Source of the DNA: Micromonospora sp. CCTCC AA 2012012
GTDB lineage: Bacteria; Actinomycetota; Actinomycetes; Mycobacteriales; Micromonosporaceae
Direction: 5' to 3'
Assembly (NCBI RefSeq): GCF_040499845.1
Contig: NZ_CP159342.1
Location: forward strand, 496,001-560,000
DNA: 64,000 bases
Part shown: piece by piece, positions 38,399-47,137 of the stretch
How the letters are laid out: the number at the start of each line of letters is the position of its first letter
Position numbering within the stretch: position 1 is the stretch's first letter
The notes under the pieces: generated by a model
Told to the model about the DNA's origin: nothing
What the model saw: the letters and a program-made list of their open reading frames with translations, nothing else
Databases searched by the model: none
Program-made: the position numbers and the translations under genes

Positions 38399-38801
38399 GG
38401 TCACCCCGCACGGGATCGTGGGCGAAGGGTCGGCAGGCGCCTCATCGAGTCTGCCCGAGGAAGATGCTGCCGGGCTCACGTTTCGCCGTCGTGAAGCGCA
38501 GGTCAACTCTCCTGCGGCCGGTACGACCTGGGCAGGGCCGTTCGTCCTTGAGCTTCGTCACAGCATCGACGGAGATCACAGTTCTGCGTGCGACGCCCGG
38601 CCGTGATGAGATGAAGCATGGGCGATGGTCGATACGGAGCGGGGCGGTGCCCGACCGGTCGGGGTGACGCCGCTCGATGGGCGCGGTGGCGCTGCGTGAC
38701 ACCCCGTTCACCGCAAGTCGGCCATCATGCCACAGCCCATCTCGTGAGGAGCGCCATACCCCCGGCACTTGTCGCCAGGTGGCGCCACCTAGCATCGGCC
38801 C
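38399..38801. other. Intergenic region upstream of trpC
   Basis: About 400 bp without a convincing gene; short ORFs on the plus strand lack ribosome sites. The distal part is the promoter region of the minus-strand 91-aa gene, the proximal 35 bp hold the trpC promoter with its palindrome. I looked for a leader peptide with consecutive Trp codons and a paired terminator and did not find one. Confidence 0.5.
38768..38795 (+). promoter_or_regulatory. trpC promoter with 14-bp perfect palindrome
   Basis: -10 TAGCAT (38790-38795) is 6 nt from the ATG at 38802; a CTTGTC-like -35 (38768-38773) is 16 bp upstream. The perfect palindrome AGGTGGCGCCACCT (38777-38790) fills the spacer and shares one base with the -10. 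A repressor bound there would block polymerase. The regulator is not identifiable. Confidence 0.55.
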
Positions 38802-39692
38802 ATGACACCCGGAGAGGGGAGTCCGTTGGTGACTGCTGAGCATGCGCACGCGGAGGGGGACGGAGCCGGATCGGCATCGTCCGCAAGCGTGCTCGACGAG
38901 ATTCTGGCCGGCGTCCGCGAGGACGTGGCCCGGCGCCAGGAGCAGGTTCCGCTGGAGCGGATCCGTGAGCTGGCCGCCGCGGCGCCGCCGCCGCTGGACG
39001 CGTACGCGGCCCTGCGCCGGCCCGGCGTGGCCGTGATCGCCGAGGTGAAGCGCTCGTCACCGTCCAAGGGGCGGCTGGCGGAGATCGCCGACCCGGCCGA
39101 CCTGGCCGGCGACTACGCCGCCGGTGGGGCCCGGGCGATCAGCGTGCTCACCGAGGGCCGCTGGTTCGGCGGGTCGCTCGACGACCTGGCCGCCGTCCGC
39201 GCCGCGGTGAAGGTGCCGGTGCTGCGCAAGGACTTCGTGGTCTCCAGCTACCAGGTGCACGAGGCCCGCGCCCACGGCGCCGACCTGGTGCTGCTGATCG
39301 TCGCCGCGCTGGAGCAGAACGCCCTGGTCGGGCTGCTGGAGCGGATCGAGTCGCTCGGCATGACCGCGCTGGTGGAGGTGCACACCGAGGAGGAGGCGGA
39401 CCGGGCCCTGGAGGCCGGCGCGCAGGTGATCGGGGTCAACGCCCGTGACCTGCGTACCCTGGAGGTCGACCGCGCGGTGTTCGAGCGGATCGCGCCCGGC
39501 CTGCCCAGCAGCGTCGTCAAGATCGCCGAGTCCGGTGTGCGCGGTCCGCACGACCTGATCCGGTACGCCTCGGCCGGCGCCGACGCCGTGCTGGTGGGGG
39601 AGGGCCTGGTCACCCAGAAGAGCCCCCGCGAGGCGGTCGCCGAGCTGGTCAACGCCGGGAACCACCCGGCGACGCCCCGTCCGGTGCGCTGA
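38802..39692 (+). CDS. trpC: Indole-3-glycerol phosphate synthase
   Basis: Closes the indole ring, CdRP to indole-3-glycerol phosphate. 296 aa from the ATG at 38802; a second in-frame start, GTG 38829, has GGAGAGGGGA upstream and would give 287 aa. Barrel motifs: [14 protein letters not shown] (catalytic Lys), [36 protein letters not shown] segment and [12 protein letters not shown]. The ~28 residues before [13 protein letters not shown] are not needed for the barrel, so which start is used is undecided. Monofunctional (no TrpF domain). Confidence 0.95.
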   Translation: MTPGEGSPLVTAEHAHAEGDGAGSASSASVLDEILAGVREDVARRQEQVPLERIRELAAAAPPPLDAYAALRRPGVAVIAEVKRSSPSKGRLAEIADPADLAGDYAAGGARAISVLTEGRWFGGSLDDLAAVRAAVKVPVLRKDFVVSSYQVHEARAHGADLVLLIVAALEQNALVGLLERIESLGMTALVEVHTEEEADRALEAGAQVIGVNARDLRTLEVDRAVFERIAPGLPSSVVKIAESGVRGPHDLIRYASAGADAVLVGEGLVTQKSPREAVAELVNAGNHPATPRPVR

Positions 39693-39726
39693 TCGCGCGC
39701 CGACACCTCAGCGAGAGGACAACGCG

Positions 39727-40959
39727 ATGAGCGCCAACGTGTCGGCCCCGGCCGGCCAGGTTCCCGACGCCGCCGGTCACTTCGGCCGCTTCGGCGGGCG
39801 TTTCGTCCCGGAGGCGCTGGTCGCGGCGCTCGACGAGCTGGACGCCGCCTACCGCAAGGCGATGACCGACGAGGACTTCCTCGCCGAGTTCGGTGCCCTG
39901 CTGCGGGACTACGCGGGCACCCCGTCGCTGCTGTACACCGCTGAGCGGTTCTCCGCGAAGGCGGGCGCGCGCATCCTGCTGAAGCGGGAGGACCTGAACC
40001 ACACCGGCGCGCACAAGGTGCGCAACGTGCTGGGCCAGGCCCTGCTCACCCGGCGGATGGGCAAGAAGCGGGTGATCGCGGAGACCGGCGCCGGGCAGCA
40101 CGGCGTGGCCACCGCCACCGCCGCCGCCCTGTTCGACCTCGACTGCGTGGTCTACATGGGCGAGGTGGACACCGAGCGGCAGGCGCTCAACGTGGCCCGG
40201 ATGCGGATGCTCGGCGCCACCGTCGTCCCGGTGACCACCGGCTCGCGCACCCTCAAGGACGCGATGAACGAGGCGATGCGGGACTGGGTCGCCAACGTCG
40301 ACGACACCCACTACCTGATCGGCACCGCCGCCGGCCCGCACCCGTTCCCGGAGATGGTCCGGGACTTCGTGCGCGGCATCGGCGAGGAGGCCCGCCAGCA
40401 GTGCCTGGACCTGACCGGCGCGCTGCCGGACGCGGTCGCGGCCTGCGTCGGCGGCGGCTCCAACGCGCTGGGCATCTTCCACGCCTTCGTGGATGACGCC
40501 GACGTCCGGCTGTACGGCTTCGAGGCCGGCGGCGAGGGCGTCGAGACCGGTCGGCACGCGGCCAGCATCACCGGCGGCAGCTCCGGCGTGCTGCACGGCA
40601 CCCGGACGTACGTGCTGCAGAACGAGGACGGTCAGACGATCGAGTCGCACTCGATCTCGGCCGGCCTGGACTACCCGGGCGTCGGCCCGGAGCACGCGTG
40701 GCTGCACGACAGCGGACGGGCCACCTACACGCCGGTCACCGACCGCGAGGCGATGGCCGCGTTCGAGCTGCTCTGCCGTACCGAGGGGATCATCCCCGCG
40801 ATCGAGAGCTCGCACGCGCTCGCCGGCGCGTTGAAGATCGCCCCGACGCTCGCCGCCGAGCTGGGCCGGGAGCCGGTCATCGTGGTCAACCTCTCCGGCC
40901 GGGGCGACAAGGACGTGCACACCGCCGGCGAGTACTTCGGCATCCTCGACAAGGAGTGA
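39727..40959 (+). CDS. trpB: Tryptophan synthase beta chain
   Basis: PLP enzyme joining indole and serine. 410 aa. [17 protein letters not shown] at the N-terminus, the PLP lysine in [46 protein letters not shown] phosphate loop, and ESSHALAG at the C-terminus are intact; canonical TrpB1 type. GAGAGGACA precedes the ATG. 34 nt after trpC, 4 nt before trpA. Confidence 0.98.
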   Translation: MSANVSAPAGQVPDAAGHFGRFGGRFVPEALVAALDELDAAYRKAMTDEDFLAEFGALLRDYAGTPSLLYTAERFSAKAGARILLKREDLNHTGAHKVRNVLGQALLTRRMGKKRVIAETGAGQHGVATATAAALFDLDCVVYMGEVDTERQALNVARMRMLGATVVPVTTGSRTLKDAMNEAMRDWVANVDDTHYLIGTAAGPHPFPEMVRDFVRGIGEEARQQCLDLTGALPDAVAACVGGGSNALGIFHAFVDDADVRLYGFEAGGEGVETGRHAASITGGSSGVLHGTRTYVLQNEDGQTIESHSISAGLDYPGVGPEHAWLHDSGRATYTPVTDREAMAAFELLCRTEGIIPAIESSHALAGALKIAPTLAAELGREPVIVVNLSGRGDKDVHTAGEYFGILDKE

Positions 40960-40963
40960 CAGC

Positions 40964-41767
40964 GTGAGTCGGATCGGGGTCGCCTTCGACAAGGCCCGTG
41001 CCGACGGGCGGGCCGTGCTGGTCGGCTGCATGCCGGCCGGGTTCCCCACCGTCGAGGGCAGCATCGCCGCGATGACCGCGATGGTCGAGGCCGGGGTGGA
41101 CGTCATCGAGGTGGAGATCCCGTACTCCGACCCGGTGATGGACGGGCCGGTCATCCAGAAGGCCAGCGACATCGCCCTCGCCGGCGGGGTGCGTACCGCG
41201 GACACGCTGCGCATCATCGAGGCCGTCGCGGCCACCGGCGCCCCGGTGGTCACCATGACCTACTGGAACCCGATCGAGCAGTACGGCGTCGACGCCTTCG
41301 CCCGTGACCTGGCCGCCGCCGGCGGCACCGGGCTGATCACTCCGGACCTGATCCCGGAGGAGGCGGACGCCTGGCTGGCCGCCTCGGACGCCCACGGCCT
41401 GGACCGGACGTTCCTGGTCTCCCCGTCCTCCACCGACGCCCGGCTGAGGATGACCGTGGAGCACTGCCGGGGCTTCGTCTACGCCACCGCGATCATGGGC
41501 GTCACCGGTGCCCGGTCGCAGACCTCCGACGCCGCCCCGGTGCTGGTCTCCCGGCTGCGCGAGGTCACCGACCTGCCGATCGGCGTGGGTCTCGGCGTGG
41601 GCACCGGCGCGCAGGCCGGCACCGTGGCCGGGTACGCCGACGGCGTCATCGTCGGCAGTGCCCTGATCCGCTGCCTGCTCGACGCCGACGACGAGGCCGC
41701 CGGCCTGGCCGCCCTGCGCGCCCTCAGCGCCGAACTCGCCGAGGGCGTCCGCAACCCCGTCCGCTGA
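40964..41767 (+). CDS. trpA: Tryptophan synthase alpha chain
   Basis: Cleaves indole-3-glycerol phosphate and channels indole to TrpB. 267 aa. The catalytic Glu is in VDVIEVEIPYSDPVMDGP and the catalytic Asp in GLITPDLIPEEA; FLVSPSSTDARL and GVGLGVGTGAQ complete the barrel. GTG start 4 nt after the trpB stop with AAGGAG overlapping the trpB end. Last gene of the trp group; the next 900 bp are non-coding. Confidence 0.97.
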   Translation: MSRIGVAFDKARADGRAVLVGCMPAGFPTVEGSIAAMTAMVEAGVDVIEVEIPYSDPVMDGPVIQKASDIALAGGVRTADTLRIIEAVAATGAPVVTMTYWNPIEQYGVDAFARDLAAAGGTGLITPDLIPEEADAWLAASDAHGLDRTFLVSPSSTDARLRMTVEHCRGFVYATAIMGVTGARSQTSDAAPVLVSRLREVTDLPIGVGLGVGTGAQAGTVAGYADGVIVGSALIRCLLDADDEAAGLAALRALSAELAEGVRNPVR

Positions 41768-42026
41768 CCGCCCGCCCCCGCCCGCCGTCAACGACCGTCG
41801 GTCGCCTGCGCCCGTGTGGCTCTGGCCGCCGTCGGTCCGCACCGGGTAGCTGTTCCCCGTCGGTCCACGCTTCGTGGCTGCGTTCGGGTGGCCGGGCTGC
41901 GGCGACTGCGGCGCGGTTTGCCCGCTCGCCTGCGGCTGCGCCGAGGTCGCGCCTGCCTGCCGCTGCGTCGGACGGTTGCCGGCATCGAGCAGCAGGGTGT
42001 TGCTCGGTCCCGCTGGCCGCACGGTC

Positions 42027-42098
42027 TTGCCGTGCCGCTCGGTGTTGCCGTGCCGCTCAATGTTGCCGTACCGCTCGGTGTTGCCGTGCCGACCGGTA
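42027..42098 (+). repeat. 18-bp tandem repeat, four copies
   Basis: Unit TTGCCGTGCCGCTCGGTG at 42027, then 42045, 42063 and 42081 with 2 to 4 changes in later copies. The period is a multiple of three, but no ORF through it has a credible start. Confidence 0.75.
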
Positions 42099-42235
42099 TT
42101 CGCCGGGCCGCTCGGCGCTATCGAGCCGTCCGGCTCCGCTGGCAGGCCGTGGGTGGCGCTGGCCATGAGGGTGGCGCTGGCTTCCCGCCGGTGATCGACG
42201 TCCGTTCACCTGGTGTCCGGTCTTCGGCGCGGACG

Positions 42236-42528
42236 CTACGAGTTTGATGACGTATTCGAATCACCGCTGGCCGCGGTTCGCCCAAGATCCGCCCTGTTTC
42301 CCGGAAAGAGTGGCTTCCCTGTCCGCGGTAGCCCCTCTTTCCCGGAAACAGGGCGATCCGGGGGCGGTCGCCGAGCTGCCAGGGGCGACCGCCGGTGGTG
42401 AGCAGCGGTGCCGAGGGGCGGTGGCGATCAGCGGTGCCGAGGGGCGGTAGTGAGCGGGGGTGCCGAGCAGCGGTGGCGAGGGGCGGTGGTGAGCGGCGGG
42501 TGATTCGTTTACGTCATCAGAGTTGTAG
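42236..42528. repeat. Element 1 bounded by 30-nt inverted arms
   Basis: Left arm 42236-42265, right arm 42499-42528 inverted; 25 of 30 positions match when the right arm is reversed. Shared cores are CTAC, TGATGACGTA and CGAATCACC. The arms are clearly AT-richer than the surroundings. They also match the arms of the element at 53670-53796 (21 of 30 left to left). Interior 233 bp, GC-rich, with its own inverted repeat. No transposase; MITE-like or a paired protein-binding site. Confidence 0.6.
42291..42354. repeat. 20-bp inverted repeat inside element 1
   Basis: Arms GCCCTGTTTCCCGGAAAGAG (42291-42310) and its near-complement at 42335-42354 with one central mismatch, 24-nt loop. Strong RNA or cruciform hairpin in non-coding DNA; flanked on both sides by GATC. 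Not followed by T residues. Confidence 0.65.
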
Positions 42529-42677
42529 TCGGTGTGGAGTGGCTCGGGGGCAAGGCGCTCGTGGTGCGGGCAGTGGCGCGGAGGGGTGCCCGCCGATGTC
42601 CACGCCGCGCACCCTCGCCAGCTCCGCCCGGGAGCGCGTCTGGCGACCGGGAAGCCTGGTGTGGAGGGGCGTCCGGT

Positions 42678-43556
42678 TCAACGGCTGTGACCGGTCTGGG
42701 CACCACCCCGGTCAGTCCGCTGGGTGGGCGGGGTCGACTCCGTCGGCCCGGCCGACTTCGGCCCGGCCGAGTTCGTGCCGGCTGACTTCGTGCCCGCCGA
42801 GTCCGTGCGGGCTGAGTTCGTGCCGGCTGACTTCGTGCCCGCCGAGTCCGTGTGGGCCGAGTCGGTGCCGGCCGAGTTCGTGCCGGCTGACTCCGTGCCC
42901 GCCGGGTCCTGGTGGGCGGGCGCCCGCTCGGCAGCGTCGGCGATGAAGGTGGGGCGGCCCCGTCGAGGCGTCGGACCGGGCTCCGGCGGTGCCTGACGGA
43001 GCAGGTTCGAGCAGGCTGGTGCTGGTGCTGGTGCTGATGGCAGCGCCGAGGGCGGGGGCGGGGGTGGGGGCGGGAGCGCGGGGTCGGGCAACGGGCTTGA
43101 GTGGGCGGGTACCGGATCCGGGGTGTGGCGGAGGACGCCTGAGCGGCCGGCCCGCGCGTCGGCGAGAGCGGCTGCGGTGATCGGGGTGACGGGGTCCGGC
43201 GACTCGGTCGGCGGGTGCCAGCGGAGGCGGCAGCCGCCCGCCGGTTCGGCCGTCGGCCGGCCATGGTGGGCGCGGGCCCGGAAGACGTGCACCAGCACGT
43301 CCGGCACCGGGTGCGGGCGACCCGCCGGGCCGCTCCCGGCGCGGGTGAGCCGGTAGAGGCCCACGAGGTCGATCAACTCGACGTCCCAGCCGGTCTCCGC
43401 CCGGATCTCGCGGACCACGGCCACGGACGGGCACTCGGCGCGGTGCAGCCGGCCGCCGGGCAGCGCCCACCGCCCGCCCAGTTCCCGGCGGCAGAGCAGC
43501 ACCCGGCCGGTGTCGTCGGTGACGACCGCGGCGACCGCCCAGGTGAGCCCGCTCAT
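42678..43556 (-). CDS. NUDIX hydrolase with pentapeptide-repeat tail
   Basis: 292 aa. Residues 1-140 are a NUDIX domain: LLCRRELGGRWALPGGRLHRAE, then the NUDIX box as VVREIRAETGWDV, where the first Glu of the usual EE pair is Ala. Substrate (a nucleoside diphosphate derivative or ADP-ribose) not predictable. From ~140 the sequence is Pro-rich, then ~12 repeats of G-T-(K/N/D)-S-A encoded by a 15-bp minisatellite. ATG at 43556 is 8 nt from TACGCT (43565-43570, minus). Frame integrity through the repeats is seen; a function for the tail is not. Confidence 0.8.
   Translation of the reverse strand: MSGLTWAVAAVVTDDTGRVLLCRRELGGRWALPGGRLHRAECPSVAVVREIRAETGWDVELIDLVGLYRLTRAGSGPAGRPHPVPDVLVHVFRARAHHGRPTAEPAGGCRLRWHPPTESPDPVTPITAAALADARAGRSGVLRHTPDPVPAHSSPLPDPALPPPPPPPPSALPSAPAPAPACSNLLRQAPPEPGPTPRRGRPTFIADAAERAPAHQDPAGTESAGTNSAGTDSAHTDSAGTKSAGTNSARTDSAGTKSAGTNSAGPKSAGPTESTPPTQRTDRGGAQTGHSR
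42751..42900. repeat. 15-bp minisatellite, ten units, in the NUDIX 3' end
   Basis: Ten in-phase units of the GCCGAGTTCGTGCCG type from 42751, with a 45-bp higher-order period (42766-42810 and 42811-42855 differ at 2 of 45 positions). The period of five codons keeps the minus-strand NUDIX frame open. Recent unequal amplification is likely. Confidence 0.85.
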
Positions 43557-43564
43557 GGACAAAG

Positions 43565-43570
43565 AGCGTA
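43565..43570 (-). promoter_or_regulatory. Candidate -10 of the NUDIX gene
   Basis: TACGCT on the minus strand, 8 nt upstream of the ATG at 43556; near-leaderless. Divergent from the lgt promoter (43645-43650). Confidence 0.4.
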
Positions 43571-43644
43571 CGGCGGTGCAAACCAGAAGTCATCCGACCC
43601 GCGAGCCGCCCGGACCGGGGTGCCGCGGGGGTGGTCCGCCCCGG

Positions 43645-43650
43645 TAGCGT
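43645..43650 (+). promoter_or_regulatory. Candidate -10 of lgt (near-leaderless)
   Basis: TAGCGT, 8 nt upstream of the GTG at 43659; no ribosome site between. An in-frame ATG at 43674 would then have a short leader. Confidence 0.4.
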
Positions 43651-43658
43651 GTGCACCC

Positions 43659-44969
43659 GTGACCCTCGCCCCGATGACCCCACTGGCGGCCCTGCCCAGC
43701 CCCAGCACCGCCGTATGGCAGCTCGGTCCGGTGCCGCTCCGGGCGTACGCGCTCTGCATCATCGCCGGCATCGTGGTGGCCTGTGTGGTCACCGAACGTC
43801 GGCTGCGTCAGCGGGGGGTCGCCCCCGGCGCGGTGCTCGACATCGCGGTCTGGGCGGTACCCACCGGGATCATCGGCGCCCGGATCTACCACGTGATCAC
43901 CTCGCCGGAGAAGTACTTCGGCGACGGCGGGCAGCCGCTCAAGGCGTTCGCCATCTGGGAGGGCGGCCTCGGCATCTGGGGCGCGGTCGCCGGTGGCGCG
44001 ATCGGCGCCTGGATCGCCGCCCGGCAACTCGGCATCCCGTTGACCGTGGTGGCCGACGCGCTGGCCCCGGGCCTGCCGCTGGCCCAGGCCGTGGGGCGGT
44101 TCGGCAACTGGTTCAACAACGAGCTCTACGGCGGCCGCACCACCCTCCCGTGGGGGCTCGAGGTGCACGTCATGGACCCGGACCACCCCGGGCACGCGCT
44201 GCGCGACGAGTCCGGCAACCCGGTCCTGCAACCGGGGCTCTATCACCCGACCTTCCTCTACGAGGCGCTCTGGAACGTGGGCGTCGCCGTGCTGGTCTTC
44301 GTCCTCGACCGCAAGCTGCGGCTCGGCCGGGGTCGGGCCTTCGCGCTCTACGTGATGGGCTACACGGCCGGCCGGTTCTGGATCGAGCTGATGCGTACCG
44401 ACGAGGCCAACCGGATCCTCGGCCTGCGGCTCAACGTCTGGACCGCCGGGCTGGTCTTCCTCGGCGCGCTGATCTACTTCCTCCGGGTCCGTGGGCCCCG
44501 CGGCTACCTGGTGCCGATCGGCGTTCCGGCCACTCCCGTCCCGCCCGCGGGCGGCGACGTCTCCCAGGTCGACCTCTCGACCCGGGAGGCCGGCCCGGCC
44601 ACGGTCGCCCCCGAGGGTTACCGGGTGGTCAGCGAGGAGCAGTTCCGCACCTACCAGGAGACCGGCGAGGTCCCCGCCGAACCCACCCCCGCCGACACCG
44701 AACCCACGGCCACCGAGCCACCGGCCACCGAGCGCCGGGAGACCGAACCCACGGCCACCGAGCGCCGGGAGACCGAGCCCACGGCCACCGAACCGCCGGT
44801 CACCGAGCGCAGGGACACCGGGTCCAGGGACACCGGAGCCGGCGCGGGTCGTAGCGGGGCCGTCGGGCCCGCCGAGGTCGAGGAGGAGCCGGTCGAGCAC
44901 GCGGACGCGCCGGGCTCCGCCGACCGGGCCGGTGCCACGGGCACCCGCCCCGCCGACCGGGACAGCTGA
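43659..44969 (+). CDS. lgt: Prolipoprotein diacylglyceryl transferase with long C-terminal tail
   Basis: Transfers diacylglycerol from phosphatidylglycerol to the lipobox Cys; inner membrane, 436 aa. Seven hydrophobic segments; the Lgt signature is QAVGRFGNWFNNELYGG (residue ~144), with GARIYHVITSPEKYF upstream and GRFWIELMRTDEANR downstream. Residues ~345-436 form a hydrophilic tail with Thr/Glu/Pro repeats (TEPTATE, ERRETEP), longer than E. coli Lgt by about 145 residues and probably disordered in the cytoplasm. Extended tails are seen in actinobacterial Lgt. Confidence 0.95.
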   Translation: MTLAPMTPLAALPSPSTAVWQLGPVPLRAYALCIIAGIVVACVVTERRLRQRGVAPGAVLDIAVWAVPTGIIGARIYHVITSPEKYFGDGGQPLKAFAIWEGGLGIWGAVAGGAIGAWIAARQLGIPLTVVADALAPGLPLAQAVGRFGNWFNNELYGGRTTLPWGLEVHVMDPDHPGHALRDESGNPVLQPGLYHPTFLYEALWNVGVAVLVFVLDRKLRLGRGRAFALYVMGYTAGRFWIELMRTDEANRILGLRLNVWTAGLVFLGALIYFLRVRGPRGYLVPIGVPATPVPPAGGDVSQVDLSTREAGPATVAPEGYRVVSEEQFRTYQETGEVPAEPTPADTEPTATEPPATERRETEPTATERRETEPTATEPPVTERRDTGSRDTGAGAGRSGAVGPAEVEEEPVEHADAPGSADRAGATGTRPADRDS

Positions 44970-44981
44970 GCGGGGGTAGTC

Positions 44982-46169
44982 ATGCGTACCGCGGTGGTGG
45001 TCGGCGCCGGTCTCGGCGGCCTGGCGGTGGCGGGTGCGCTGGCCCGCTCGGGCTGGCAGGTCACCCTCCTGGAGCGGGCCGACCGGGTCCGCCCGGAGCC
45101 GACCGCCGTCGTGCTCTGGCCCAACGGGGTACGCGCGCTGCGCGCCCTCGGCCTCGGCGCCGGGCTGGACGCCATCGCCACCCCGCTGCCCGACGGCGGG
45201 ATCCGTCGCCCCGACGGGCAGTGGCTGGTGCAGCCGCGCCCCACGCCCGCCGAGCGGATGCCGGTGGTGGTGCACCGGGAGGACCTGCACGACGCGCTGA
45301 TCGCCGGCCTCGGCGACCGGGTGGAGCTGCGTACGGGAGCAGCCGTCCGGAGCGTCCGGGCGAACGCCGGGGAACGGCCCGCCGTGAGCGACGGGGCGCG
45401 CACCATCGAGGCGGACCTGGTGGTCGCCGCCGACGGCACCGACAGCGAGATCCGTCGCCAGCTCGCCCCCGAGGCGGCCGTGGTCAGCTCCGGGTGTGCC
45501 GCCTGGCGGGCGGTCATTCCCTGGTACCAGGCACCGAAGCTCCCCGCCGACCAGCCGGTGGGCGGCGAGACGCTGGGGGCCGGCTACCGGTTCGTGGCCG
45601 CCTCGCTGGGCGAGCGCGGCGCCGCCGGCGGCTCCAGCCGGGGCGGCATCTACTGGGTGGCCACCGCCGCCGGCGCGCCCCGCCCCGAGCCGCCGGAGAC
45701 CCAGCTCGCCCTGCTGCGGCGCTGGTTCGCCGGCTGGCCCGCGCCGATCGCCGAGCTGCTCGACGCCACCGACCCGGCCGACCTGGTGCAGCAGGAGATC
45801 CGCGAGCTGCGCCCGCTGCCCCGGGCGTACGGCTTCCCGGCCGGGCCGGGCGGAGTGGTGCTGCTCGGCGACGCCGCGCACGCCATGCCGCCACACCTCG
45901 GGCAGGGCGCCTGCCTCGCCTTCGAGGACGCGGCGACCCTCGCCTCGCTGCTGCGCGAGTCCCGGCTGCCCGACGCCGTGGCGTCGTACGACCGGCTGCG
46001 CCGGCCCCGCGCGGCGACCATGGTCCGGCAGACCCGCCGGATGTCGGCGGTGCTGCAGACCCGGGGACGGCTGGCGCTGCGCGCCCGCGACGCGGCCCTG
46101 GGCACGATCAGCCCCCGGCTGCGCAACACGGCCGCCTCCGCCGCCGCCCAGTGGCAGCCGCCGACCTGA
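44982..46169 (+). CDS. FAD-dependent monooxygenase (salicylate hydroxylase-like)
   Basis: 395 aa, class A flavoprotein hydroxylase fold. N-terminal dinucleotide motif VVVGAGLGGLAVAGALARSG, middle ADLVVAADGTDSEIRR (the DG motif), and C-terminal GVVLLGDAAHAMPPHLGQGACLAFEDA (GD motif). Would use FAD and NAD(P)H; the substrate is unknown. It begins 12 nt after lgt and may be cotranscribed, without functional link. Confidence 0.9.
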   Translation: MRTAVVVGAGLGGLAVAGALARSGWQVTLLERADRVRPEPTAVVLWPNGVRALRALGLGAGLDAIATPLPDGGIRRPDGQWLVQPRPTPAERMPVVVHREDLHDALIAGLGDRVELRTGAAVRSVRANAGERPAVSDGARTIEADLVVAADGTDSEIRRQLAPEAAVVSSGCAAWRAVIPWYQAPKLPADQPVGGETLGAGYRFVAASLGERGAAGGSSRGGIYWVATAAGAPRPEPPETQLALLRRWFAGWPAPIAELLDATDPADLVQQEIRELRPLPRAYGFPAGPGGVVLLGDAAHAMPPHLGQGACLAFEDAATLASLLRESRLPDAVASYDRLRRPRAATMVRQTRRMSAVLQTRGRLALRARDAALGTISPRLRNTAASAAAQWQPPT

Positions 46170-46218
46170 GCGGCCGGTGGTGATCCGTGGCGACCGGTGA
46201 CGACCGTCGGTCGGGCGG

Positions 46219-47064
46219 TCAGCCGATGACGGCGGCCGGCTCGGCGATGCAGGCGGTGCCGACGCGGCGGAACCCGACCCGCAGGTAGACCCGGGCGATC
46301 TCCTCGCTGCCGGCGGAGAGGAAGACCAGGTCGGTGCCGTCGGCGCGCAGCTCGTGGGCGAGGGTGGCGGTGACCGCCGCGCCGAGCCCCCGGCGGCGGG
46401 CCGACGGCAGGGTGGCCACGCCGGCGATCTCCGCGACGTCGTCGACGCGCATCGCCATCCCGCTGGCCAGCGCCCCCTCCTCGGGGGTCTCGGCGAGGAC
46501 CGAGACGCGCCGGCCGTCGGCGATCCGGGCGCTCTCCTCGGCCAGCGCGGCCACGTCGAGCCGGGCCACGGTGGCGTCGCGCTCGGTGGGTCCGGCGTCG
46601 CCCCGGGCGGTGCCGCCGTGGGAGAAGCCGACCGCCGCGACGGCCCGGCGGATCGCCACGTCCGCGGCGAAGCCGGGGGAGGCCGGGTCGAGCACCCGCA
46701 CCGGTACGTCGCTGAGCGTGGCCGGGTCGGGCAGGGCGGCCGGGTCGAGCACCATCAGCGGCGCCTCCAGCACGCTCAGCCCGGCGGACCGGGCGACCGC
46801 GAGCAGGTCGGGGGTGACCTCGTGCACCCATTCGAACGCCTCGGGGAGTCCCAGCTCCCGCTGCCGGGTCCGGACGGCGGTCACGTCGGCCAGCGACGGC
46901 GGCGTGGTGGCGCCCAGCCGCGGCCGGGCGTAGAACGGCCATCCGACGCCGTCGCGGACGAAGAGCACCAGGCCGCCGTACTCCTCGGTCCGGGCACCGT
47001 CGCGGGGCACCGCGTCGTAGAAACGCTCCAACCGGTCGACCAGCTCAGCACGTACGACATCCAC
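46219..47064 (-). CDS. GNAT-family acetyltransferase
   Basis: 281 aa. The C-terminal half is a GNAT domain with acetyl-CoA loop PSARRRGLGAAVTATLAHEL and C-terminal YLRVGFRRVGTACI. The N-terminal ~130 aa are a separate domain (LVLFVRDGVGWPFYARPRLG) of unclear role. GTG at 47064 has TAGTCT on the minus strand 6 nt upstream, the leaderless pattern. Substrate unknown. Confidence 0.88.
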   Translation of the reverse strand: MDVVRAELVDRLERFYDAVPRDGARTEEYGGLVLFVRDGVGWPFYARPRLGATTPPSLADVTAVRTRQRELGLPEAFEWVHEVTPDLLAVARSAGLSVLEAPLMVLDPAALPDPATLSDVPVRVLDPASPGFAADVAIRRAVAAVGFSHGGTARGDAGPTERDATVARLDVAALAEESARIADGRRVSVLAETPEEGALASGMAMRVDDVAEIAGVATLPSARRRGLGAAVTATLAHELRADGTDLVFLSAGSEEIARVYLRVGFRRVGTACIAEPAAVIG

Positions 47065-47070
47065 CGCGCG

Positions 47071-47076
47071 AGACTA
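47071..47076 (-). promoter_or_regulatory. Candidate -10 of the GNAT gene (leaderless)
   Basis: TAGTCT on the minus strand with 6 nt to the GTG; divergent from the gltB promoter. Confidence 0.45.
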
Positions 47077-47137
47077 CACGTCCCAGATGTTGGAAGTGTG
47101 ATCAATCCGAACTGGCCTTGCGTGGTGCGCCCTAACG

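Larger units (their letters stand above)
41768..42677. other. Non-coding repeat-rich region after trpA
   Basis: About 900 bp without a supported gene; ORFs here are low-complexity and lack ribosome sites. In order it holds a small dyad CGACCGTCGGTCG (41792-41804), four 18-bp tandem repeats (42027-42098), a pair of 30-nt inverted arms (42236-42265 and 42499-42528) enclosing a 20-bp inverted repeat (42291-42354), and three 26-bp-spaced copies of GGTGCCGAG (42407, 42433, 42459). Confidence 0.6.

Noticed and set aside
38399..38801. Trp leader peptide and attenuator before trpC
   Set aside because: No short ORF with consecutive Trp codons and no paired terminator hairpin were found; the leaderless promoter leaves no room for one.
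42724..42996. Plus-strand ORF of (P-A-E/D-F/S-V) repeats
   Set aside because: The 15-bp minisatellite keeps all phases open. The minus-strand frame is attached to a real NUDIX domain; this one has no ribosome site or domain.
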